Assembly: GCA_013368315.1 (NCBI GenBank)
Contig: JAACJM010000108.1
Location: 211,035 to 275,034 of the forward strand
DNA: 64,000 nucleotides
DNA from: Tetrapyrgos nigripes
Lineage: Eukaryota; Basidiomycota; Agaricomycetes; Agaricales; Campanellaceae
Direction of reading: 5' to 3'
Position numbers and translations under genes: made by a program. Below, piece after piece: positions 55,201-64,000 of this stretch. The notes below the pieces were generated by a model, which saw nothing but the letters and a program-made list of their open reading frames with translations, searched no databases and was not told the origin of the DNA. Position 1 is the stretch's first letter, and each line of letters starts with the position of its first letter.

Positions 55201-58200
55201 GCTAAGGGTTTTGTGCAGGTGTGAAATTGGATAGGTTATGTCTGCAGCAAAACTTGAGAAGTCCTTCCAATGTCCATGACATGCCAAAGTCACATAAATG
55301 ATCTCCAATGATGCATCAAGCCAACAAGAGTTATTTGCCCATGGATAGCTAGCAAATTCCTTTGCAGCAGCAAGGTTAACTATTATGGATGTGAATGAAT
55401 CAGTTGGTCTGGTTTTCCCTGGAGAAAGCTCTTTGTAGCGACCCTGAGTTAACTGCTTGTCAACTATGTCTGGAGGAGAAGGTGATCCATCTTCTGATTC
55501 AGAGCTATTGGGGACTGTAATCTTGACTTGTTTTCGGGGCCGTTTCAGTGTAGACTGAGTGTCAGGAGCTCGACCTTCTCTGAGAGCAGATCGATCACGT
55601 TTTCGGGGAGATGGTTTGTGGCTATAACTCTGTCTTCTACGTCGAGGAATTTCTGTTAATGTTTCTGCCTCACAGCGCTCAAGCTGGTCCAGTTTACGCT
55701 GGCGTTGAGATCGACCATATCGAATGGGAAGTCCATCTGTCTCACAGATTAATCAAAGGTAAGTCCTTGAGACTGCAACTTACGAATGTATGAGTCATGC
55801 ATTCTTTGAAAGTGTCGCATAACCTTGAGTAATCCATCAAAGCCTTGGATAATATCCTTGTTTTTGCCTGTCAAATAATATCAGTGAATTATAATTAATG
55901 TAAGTATAGAAATGACTGCAAACCTGCTATTTGGTATATGACAGAGTGAACAGATTCCTCTGCATTGGTTGTATCAGGAAGCTTTGAGGCAAGTTTGCTG
56001 TCCATTTTTCGTTGGCTATGAAAAATCATACTTGCATGTTCTGGAGCCAACCACCAATTCAGCCATGCCTCCAGCCCTGGCCATGTTTCCTTCATGATCT
56101 TCACAACTCTATCAAACACAGCAGAATTCTCAGCTATAACCATCTGTCTGCACAGTTCTTCAAACTCAGCTCTGCTGTCAGGTGGCACATGGTTACTGAG
56201 TCGAGCCACACGTGTTACAGATTTTTCAAAGTGATATCTGCATCCCTTGATCAGTGACTGAGCAGCATTCTCTAGTTCAGTGCGTGTCCGAGTGTTGTCC
56301 TCTTGGCGGATGAAATAGTCGGTGAATGCAGAGATAAATCCCAAGCGCTGAGCATCACTGAAATCAACAACCTAATCAAAAAAATCAGCTTTTTTCAAAA
56401 CCATAGAAAATCTAGTGCCCTCACAAGTGCAAACAACTCATCAGTAATTTTCTCATTATGTTCATGTGCAGCTTCAGCAATAGCCTCAATGACAGCAGTG
56501 AAATGCCAATGGTAATGCTGAGTTGTAACACCATTTGCATAGCTGAACATGGAGGGAACCCATCTATCAATTACAGTATTGAATGTAGTAGTGGAAATCA
56601 ACACAGCATTGGGATCTGCCCAATACTTGTGTGCACCATCAGTCAGCATACCCTCTAATGGCAAAGGGCCTTCAACAAGCTCAGCTTTTGGCAAGAGTTG
56701 GTCCTGCATCCACTTTGAGTGAAATGATATGACACATTCAGGCTCCCTTCCTACAGTATTGATTCTGATTTGGACTTCATCTTCATGTTGCTGGATCCAG
56801 GAGTGAAACTGGTTGATGAATGACCATCCAACTTCTGCTGTAGCTCCTTTTGTCATTTTTTTAGTTTCATAACGGTAGGTTTCAATGTTTGCAAATTTCT
56901 GTGCCAACTGTGGTGCTGGTGGAGTTGGACCATCTAGAGTCTCTCCTCCTTCATATGACTCCAAGTGCTTTTTGTGCATGTTGTTCCCGAGATGCTGCCG
57001 AGTGTCTTTAGCCTCCTGTGCAGTGAGATGTTTGGTGTATGGAATCCGAGGATGATTGTGGCAACCAGCATGGATGTAATGATAAAGCCGTGTGGTGATG
57101 TCATCTCCCACCTGTGCATATTCAATAAGAAAAGACATTGCTCCACAGTCAAAATGTTCCAGTGAGAACCCACATATACAGTACTCATTTAAGCACTGTG
57201 CTTCCAGAATCTTTTTCTCAATTTTTGGCCGAGTAATGACTTGACACTGAGGATTAGTGCATCGTAAGACACCAAGACACTTCTTGTAGCTCTCCTTCCC
57301 CCCAGCTATTGTAGTAGCATGGATTGAACCCTTTTGATTTTTCTTTCCATTGTTTCCCTTGCAGTTCCGTGTAGCCCACTGAACAGCTAGCATTCCATGC
57401 TTCATGTATGTAGCATGATCAAGGTCAATGGCAAATTTTCCATTTGGCCATCCATTCCAGAAACCCTGTTCCAAATTGTCAACAGTAGTAAATTGCACAT
57501 TAACATCATGCCCATGTCGGCACTGTGGTTCAGGTTGAGGGTCCAGAGGAACAAAAGCAGTAAGCCGGGCAGGATCAGTGAGATCTACAGGGCAAGCAGC
57601 TTGATTAGTTGCTGGAGGTGGTAGTGGTGCAGTTCGAACAACTGCTGGAGGGTGTGATGAAGAGGGTGGTACAGTTTGACTAGCTACTGTGGTTGGTGGA
57701 CATAGTGGTTTTTGTAAGTTCCCAACTGAGTGACTGGTAGATTGCACTGAGGGCACAACTGCAGATTTGCTTGGTATCACATTGGATTGTGGATCTGTTG
57801 GAATGGTACTAGGCTGCACTGTAGAGGTAGTTAGCAAATAACTCAATGGTACAAAAAGATAGTCTCATACTGATGGAAGGGACTGAATTTTGATATGTCT
57901 GTAGTGCATGTGTATTGAATTGCATCTGGGATGTGTATCCTATAAGTATCAGAATAGAAGGTATTTAAATTGGTTGGAGAGAATCCAAATATGTGGCCTA
58001 CTTGCCTTCGCGATAGACTTGAAATTGAACAACTTCAGCGTTTGTAGCTGTAAAATCTATATGCATGCTATTCTCTTGTGGCAACCTGACCTGGGTTTCA
58101 TCTCGACGTGTAGGTAGGTGTTGCAGGCCTTATATTACAAGAAAGTCAGAAAGATAAATATTTTGAAAAGAAATCAGAATTAACCACTCTTGTCCTCGCA

Positions 58201-58867
58201 TGATTCATTTACGGGAGGCACTGGAATCAAGGATAACATGTAAGATCCTGCTGAACTGATTTCAAAACAATGGTACTCTTACTTGTTCTAACTTCTGGAC
58301 AACCCAGCTCTCCATTGTCTATATCCATGTCTGAGGCATTCCCTGGACAAATTCATGAAAGATATATCCACTACCAATGGGAAGTACATACCATTATCTT
58401 TCTCTTCCCCTGAATCAGGATTTCCTAGGTATTCTTCAGGTGCTATAGGGGATTCATGGTTAGTCCCTACAACTTAATGTGTTTGTGTCACTCACGGTGT
58501 ACAAAACAGTCATTATTAGGGGGTAAAGAAGTAGATACATTTGTATCTTAATCAAAATGGTATAAGGATATATTCAGATGTGGTGAATACATAAGACTCA
58601 CGTCTTGAAATTTCATCTTGATGTAATACAAGTGTATCTTCAGTATTGCCTGTATATCAGCTGTGAGTAGCGTGATAAACCTGCTATCAATGGACTGACT
58701 TACTGAATGTGAAATCAAAACTATCGTCACTTTCTGAATCACTCTCAGGGAAAATAGCATCAACAGCGGGGTGTATGATGCTTTTACCAAGCCATTTCTA
58801 CAAAAAGAATATTCTATGTGACTAAGGCTACATAACGTTGGATACTCATGCTTACAAGGAGTCCCAT
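52234..58867 (-). CDS. MULE transposase fused to a USP-type cysteine peptidase and a PHD finger
   Basis: Nineteen exons (58867-58856, 58797-58704, 58649-58602, 58546-58496, 58442-58392, 58342-58283, 58220-58185, 58128-58091, 58047-58002, 57939-57871, 57818-56425, 56371-55924, 55867-55784, 55736-55057, 54995-54972, 54920-53677, 53627-53420, 53366-52611, 52557-52234) keep phase throughout: 1,888 aa. After an acidic, Ser/Pro-rich N-terminus comes a WRKY-GCM1-type zinc domain (~284-430; WATRNCKGNNGKK, CLGVLRCTNPQC). The transposase core has D562 (MLTDGAHKYW), D636/D639 (VVDFSDAQR), the C677/H680 motif (GCRYHF) and E771/772 (TTNAEESVH). A peptidase follows, with Cys box NNSCWLDAS (C948), His box KAHFRC (H1212) and YDGMEN. 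A PHD finger lies at ~1379-1428 (CDKCHRWSHLACL) and a Lys-rich tail at the end. Exon 1 is only 12 nt, so the start is the least certain part. Confidence 0.85.
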
Positions 58868-59117
58868 TTGCAGAGACGGGCAAAGGCGAGCGCAGAGCAG
58901 GTCAGAAAGTGTCAATAATGGGTGAAGCTGAGCCTTACATATACCGCCTAATCCCATCATTTTGTATGAATGATTTTACGTAAATACCAACAGCATGTTC
59001 TATTCTTCGTGAAATAGCTATATAACAGGCTCTGCATTGTTAAAAGACTATCTACACAATAAAAGAGTAATTATAAGGCTTAATCAACTAAGATTGTACA
59101 TGATAAGCAAAGGATAA

Positions 59118-59190
59118 TGGGTACCCGCATGACCCGCATGACCCGCATGACCCGCATGTACCCGCAGTGTACCCGCATGACGTACCCGCA
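59118..59190. repeat. Subterminal ACCCGCATG array, right side of the MULE
   Basis: Four consecutive ACCCGCATG units followed by GTACCCGCAG-type variants, mirroring the left arrays in inverse orientation. Confidence 0.85.
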
Positions 59191-59205
59191 GATTTCCGAT
59201 ACCCG

Positions 59206-59217
59206 GTAGATGTTTGG
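59206..59217. repeat. Right 12 bp target-site duplication of the MULE
   Basis: GTAGATGTTTGG, identical to 51095-51106. What follows is the original CCC1 3' flank. Confidence 0.85.
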
Positions 59218-61087
59218 GGTTGGGTGTTTCTAACTGCGCAGTATGTTTTCTAGTGGTGGGGGGTAGATGGGAGATGGTTTGGTTGGACGTGGGTGATGGG
59301 GAGATAGCTGATAGGGGTACCCAGTAGAAGGATGGACGGCTGACCGTGACGATATGTGTATGCTATACTTTGGTCTTCTTTTTTTCTGTACATGTTTTGT
59401 GATTGTGACTTTCTTTTCTCTCCATCAGTAATGCGGAGTTACGAGGGGTTAACGTGCATGTTCCAAGCGTGTTACGACGTGCTACGCGTGGTAGCAGTAG
59501 TGTACATACGTAATGATAAACGAAACCGTTCTGAGAAACCAAATCACCCTGAGACGAGTGTGACCAAGTTTCAGCAGTTCCCCCAAAAAGTATGTGGTAT
59601 ACTTCAAATTACTTCTCTGGTAGAGTCATTGTATGTGTCGACGCGTCGTATCCTTTGGCTCTCTTCCTCAACTCTTCCTTCCTTATAATTACACATTTCA
59701 ATTAGTACTTGCTGATTCCTGAATAGCTGACTCGGAAGAGCTGAAATTCACTTTTCAGTGTTCTCAAATCTCAATTCATTCCAAGTTCTTTCGTCCACAT
59801 CAAGTGCACGTCTTGCAGGACCGATGGTCCGGTCTTATCATTTGCGGTCTTGAATCTTTGTGGGTCTTTAAATTTTCCGTATACGTTTGGTATACATTAT
59901 ATGTTATACTGGGACGCATTGGGGACCCTTGTCATGAGCACTAATACTTTTGCATTGAACCTACGCCAAGACTACTCGACTCAGACTATCAACAGAGTCA
60001 GACTATTCCTGAAGCGCAAGTTAGACGTTGCAAGACCAGTGGCCACTGGCTCAGCCTCAGAAACTCGGGCGATGGTTGCAAATTGTAGTATGTACCAGTA
60101 TGTATGAATAGAATCCTGGATAATTTGGAATTGGGTAACTTCTTTGCATCAACTTTGGATGCTTAGACTATTCTGGGGATTCAGACTCTGGAGACAGACC
60201 GAGATGGAATTGGACTTGGCATTACCGTGGCATTATATTACACAACCACTGTAGAAGTTGCATTTTAGTTTTTGGTCACATTGGCCTTCCCCCTCCCCCT
60301 CCCTACAGCATAGTTCTGAATATTGGTTGTATGTCAGCTTTTCGCTAACATCAATGCTCAAATTTCCTCTCAAGTTCCAATACAAATTCCACGTCATTTA
60401 ACATTAGTCATTACCAACTTGTTCCCTTAGATTTCCACTCTCCTAGATTTCCCCCCTCCCCCCCTGAGTCAGAGGAGTCAAAGAGGACCTGGAGATGGCC
60501 CCATGGACAAGATCATTGGGAGCCCCATATCACCTTGCCACCACTTTCCATGTCAACTTGCGATGCTGCCAGGGCCATGCTGGTTAGGCAGCCTTTTTAC
60601 AATTACTGAGAATCAAGATATCAACTCCTTCCTTCCTTTGTTCTAAGTTCCTTAGTACTTACCACTTTTAGTTTTGGTTTTGTTGGTGGGGGGGCTGGCT
60701 CAGTTACTACATTTTGAAGTAATTCCTTAACTGGATGGCCTCAATGGTGTTTCCCTTGTACTACCCATCTTATAAAAATCAGTATCAGACGTGAGCAACC
60801 AACCTTATTGGTGAATTTATGTACCTGAATCACACTATGAAGATAAAGATTTTTTATTTTTGACTCAAAACTTGAAACCAAGAGCTAACAACCAAAAGTT
60901 ATCACACAAATTGCAATTGTTTATTGCTAAAAGCATCAGCACATTCAGTTCATAGTATGGTAATCCAGTTTCTTTAAATTTAAACAGAAAACACAATCTC
61001 AAAATGTTCCATATATTCAGGTTTACTTTTACTCAGATACAGATTTTACACAATATTACAATTGAAGAAATTGCTGGAGTCAATGCT
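59218..61087. other. CCC1 3' flank, then 3' flank of NLR copy B
   Basis: The first ~360 bp continue the CCC1 downstream region. From about 59579 the sequence aligns, with gaps, to 42697-44302. It shares CCCCCCAAAAGTAT-like starts, the C-rich tract near 60290 and 60450, and a GAGGAGTCAAAGAGGACC block. No gene was found. Confidence 0.55.
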
Positions 61088-64000
61088 TCAACTACAATCT
61101 TGGGCTTGACCCAACTGATCCAGGTAAGCTAATTGCTTATTACACATTTCAACTTGATTCTGTGACTCTCCATGAGAAGCAAAAGCATCTAGAGCCTCTT
61201 CAAACTTCCTTCTAGCCTCTGAATATTGATGTTCATCCCTGAAAATCAAGCCATACTCATACGAACACCATCCAGCATCATCAGAATTTCCAAGACTCTG
61301 GAATTTCAAAGTAGCATCTGCAAGTGCAAATTTTCCATCTCCGTAGAGTCCCTGCTTTCTGTAGGATGCTCCCAGGTAATACATACAGTCTGCAACACCA
61401 TTTGGGTTCCCAATCTTTTCAAACTGAGCTTTGGCCATAAGTAGCAATGCAACAGCCTGAGTATAATTGGCCTGCTTGTCATGGATCATGCCCAGGCTTT
61501 GTAGACATTGAGCAGCGCCCAGCTGACTTCCAATTTGTTCAAACTGATCTTTGGCTGTAGTCAGCATCTCAGCAGCCTCAGTGTATTTGCTTTGCATTTG
61601 ATAAATGTCTCCCAGACGTTGCAGACACTGAGTCACTCCCAGCTGCTCTCCAATTTGTTCAAACTGATCTTTGGCTGTAGTCAGCATCTCAGCAGCTTCA
61701 GTGTTTTTGCTTTGCATTCGATAGATTTCTCCCAGGCTATGCAGAGACTGAGCAGCTCCCAGCTGATCTCCAATTTGTTCGAACTGATCTTTGGCTTTGG
61801 TCACCATCTCAGCAGCTTCAGTGTATTTGTTTTGCATTCGATAAATTTCTCCCAGGCCTTGCAGAGATGAAGCAGCCCCCAGCTGATCTCCAATTTGTTC
61901 AAACTGATCTTGGGCTTTGGTCAACATCTCAGTGGCTTCAGTGTATTTGCTTTGCATTTGATAGATATTGCCCAGCCTTCGCAGACACTGAGCAGCCCCC
62001 CACTGATCTCCAATTTGTTCAAACTGATCTTTGGCTCTGATCAGCATCTCAGTGGCTTCAGTGTATTTGCTTTGCAATCGATACATGTCTGCCAGCTGTC
62101 GCATCACTCTTGCATGAGATTTAAGATCATTTTGCATACTCTGTTCCATTCCTTTGGCTTCCATCTCAGCTTCTTGCCACATGGCTAACCACATTAGCAT
62201 ACCCAGTCTCCAGAACCTTAGCTCAACTTTGTGTTTTTGATCAAGTCCATCACATTTATCCAGAATATTATTGAGCAGATCAAGTGTCAATGGGTAAAAC
62301 TTTGTGAAATCAGTCAAAATATCCAGAGCTTCAATATCAAGTGTCTCAGTAAGAGAGCTGGCCTGCTTAGTGAGTATCTTTGTAATATTTAGGATATGAG
62401 CTTGAATCTGGTCTTGCTTTTCCTGTGTTGTGCCAGAAAGCTTTTTAAGCCAGGATACATAGAAAGATTCTAGTAGTCCAATTCCTATCTGGATATTCAT
62501 CCCAGTCCCATTGATATATTCACGAATAGGAGCCAAAGTCTTGATGGTTTTGTTTTGACTGTAAACTAGAGAGGTTTCTAGCAATGTGCTAATTGACTCA
62601 TCCAACTGTTTCCATCCTGACAACATCATAGGAAGATTTGCAGCCCAATCTGCAACCCCATCTGGTAGAAAAGATATGACTGCAAGAAGTTCAGCTTCAA
62701 GTGGCTTCAGCAGCCTTCTAGACAGTTCAATAGAATAATTAACACTTGTTAATCTCCCTTCTTGGTTTCCTTGTACCAGAATTGACGTTTTTCCTTGTTC
62801 CCACATTCTTAGCAGTGATTCAACAGGAACAGTCCTAGCCCTTTTAGCAATGAGTGTAATAGCAAGTGGAACATAGTCAAGGTTTTTCAGTATTGCTTGA
62901 ATACTATCCCCTGTTTTCTTCAGTTCTTGTTTTCCAGAAATTGCTGAGAAAACCTTGCTTGCTGATTCAGGTGTGAGAGGTGGAATTGAATCTTCCGATC
63001 CCAATGTCTTCCACTCAACAGGGCCTGGGCCATTTAATCCTCTCATTGTAACTATCATTGAAATCTGAACAAATGAAGCTAACTTTCCCAGAATATTTTC
63101 AATACCCAATGGATCACAGTTCCAGGGAGTCTCAAAATTATCCAATATCAATAGGATTGATTGAGTGTTGAACCTGAAATAATCTTCCAACTTTTTGTGT
63201 TGACTTTCACCCTGTCCAACCTCAATACCCAACCTCTGAATAAGTCCTTGAAGCAATAACTTTGCATCTGGCAACACTTCACAAGGAAGAAAGTATGATG
63301 CTTTTCCAAATTTGGTCTTAACTTGTGGAACATTGTTGATATGCAGAGCAATAGATGTTTTCCCAATTCCTCCTGCTCCAAGGATAGCCAGAAATGCTTG
63401 GCTATTGTTAACCAGGTGGTCAACTCCTTCAGCCACCAGTTCTTCTCTGCCAAAGAACACTGGAGACGCTGTAGGAGTGATTCTCTCGAGGTCACTTTAA
63501 TGATGAAAAAATAAGCACGATTTTGGATACAGCTTTTGAAAAGGGAAACTTACTCATACGTAATATTAGACTGATCATGAGTCTTGGCAATGTGAGCCAT
63601 TGCCTCTTTGAGATCTTCTTGGCCTTTCAAAATCTCTCCAGTGTTTTGCCAAATATTGACACTTGCTTTGGTCTGATATTTAAGATGAAATTCAGATAAT
63701 GTTTATTAATTGTTAATTGAGAATTACTTACATTGAAGATCTCCATATAATCCCTGATCTTCCCTTTGCACTCCTTTATAATTTCTGCATCACTAGTCAC
63801 ATGAAACTTTGTTTTACGGTTGCTAATCTTGACTAATTTGGTTTTGATGATACCCAAATCACTGCAACAAGCACTTTCCTTAGACACTAACTCATTGTAA
63901 AAAGATATCTCCTACCTTTCAAGTTTTTGCACATTTTTCATCAGGATCTCATTTTGCTTGATATTCCTTCCTCTCTCCATAATATCCTTGATCACATCCA
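61088..64000 (-). CDS. NLR-type STAND protein B, paralogue of A (5' end outside window)
   Basis: Exons 63494-61088, 63672-63554, 63861-63732 and one running from 63916 past the window edge correspond one-to-one to exons 5, 4, 3 and 2 of copy A. The NB-ARC domain keeps GAGGIGKTS and LLILDNFE, and eight TPRs of 40 residues follow. Exon 4 is 119 nt against 224 nt in copy A, because copy B lacks the repeated GQED/GHG/GQEY units of the linker. The frame is intact to TAA/TAG near 61088. Divergence from A is larger in the NB-ARC region than in the TPR block. It is presumably a functional paralogue acting in the same recognition and cell-death role; N-terminal exon 1 is not visible here. Confidence 0.9.
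61500..62100 (-). repeat. Tandem ~120 bp TPR-encoding repeats in NLR B
   Basis: Near-identical 120 bp units equivalent to those at 44720-45320, including long shared strings between the two paralogues. Confidence 0.88.

Larger units (their letters stand above)
51107..59205 (-). mobile_element. 8.1 kb Mutator-like DNA transposon (MULE)
   Basis: The ends are inverted: the left end TATAGGTAAATCTGCGGGTAC and the reverse complement of the right end agree over about 20 bp with one indel and one mismatch. Both subterminal zones contain arrays of GCGGGTACC/ACCCGCATG units. A 12 bp direct repeat flanks the element. MULEs usually make 8-11 bp duplications, so 9-12 bp here is consistent. Inside is one large minus-strand gene. 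About 1.1 kb at the left between the terminus and the gene's stop codon is non-coding. Confidence 0.88.

Noticed and set aside
51107..59205. Element considered as a KDZ (Kyakuja-Dileera-Zisupton) transposon carrying a TET/JBP gene
   Set aside because: The transposase motifs fit MULE (D, D, CxxH, E), the target duplication fits MULE, and no Fe(II)/2OG dioxygenase HxD motif was found. The companion domains are a USP-like peptidase and a PHD finger.
1..64000. tRNA, rRNA or other structured RNA genes
   Set aside because: No cloverleaf with A and B box sequences, and no rRNA-like segment, could be recognised by eye; a tRNAscan/Infernal run would be decisive.

Overview
The window reads as nuclear DNA of a filamentous basidiomycete, most likely an agaricomycete. 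The genes are split by many short GT-AG introns, mostly 50-80 nt, often with CTAAC/CTGAC-type branch sites. The gene content (G-alpha, class V-like myosin, multi-exon P450, NB-ARC/TPR NLR proteins, CCC1 transporter, Ty3 chromovirus, Ty1/copia, a large MULE) fits that group. I made no database search; every family call comes from motifs read by eye.

Layout. 1-472: 3' end of a G-protein alpha subunit gene. 2.2-4.6 kb (-): eight-exon DUF262/GmrSD_N-like protein. 4.6-8.1 kb: gene-poor, with a small mariner-type MITE. 8.1-13.0 kb (+): unconventional myosin with two IQ motifs and no coiled-coil or DIL tail, carrying two apparent frameshifts. 13.3-15.6 kb (-): very divergent Hsp70-like protein with one apparent frameshift. 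17.3-19.7 kb (+): cytochrome P450, bracketed by a ~270 bp direct repeat and followed by an SDR gene remnant. 20.8-22.8 kb: 1.93 kb terminal-inverted-repeat element with a possible empty target site next to it.

23.5-42.1 kb is a transposon nest, all coding on the minus strand: a broken copia element that carries a solo Ty3 LTR; a decayed Ty3 element (Ty3-I) whose stops and lost catalytic residues are largely CpG-type transitions; and a near-intact chromodomain Ty3 element (Ty3-II) with both LTRs, intact gag and pol, and a likely -1 frameshift at the gag stop.

42.7-64 kb contains two diverged copies of an NLR locus (N-terminal helical domain, NB-ARC, eight near-identical 40-residue TPRs), about 17 kb apart in the same orientation. 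Between them lie a truncated family X DNA polymerase pseudogene, a CCC1/VIT vacuolar iron transporter with a premature stop, and an 8.1 kb Mutator-like element inserted at the CCC1 stop codon and flanked by a 12 bp target duplication.

The most interesting item is the MULE. One uninterrupted 19-exon gene (about 1,888 aa) joins a WRKY-GCM1-type zinc domain, a MULE DDE core with CxxH motif, a USP-type cysteine peptidase with a visible Cys box and His box, and a PHD finger. The long intact ORFs in Ty3-II, both NLRs and the MULE argue against a generally poor assembly, so the frameshifts and stops in the myosin, Hsp70, Pol X and CCC1 genes deserve individual checking.
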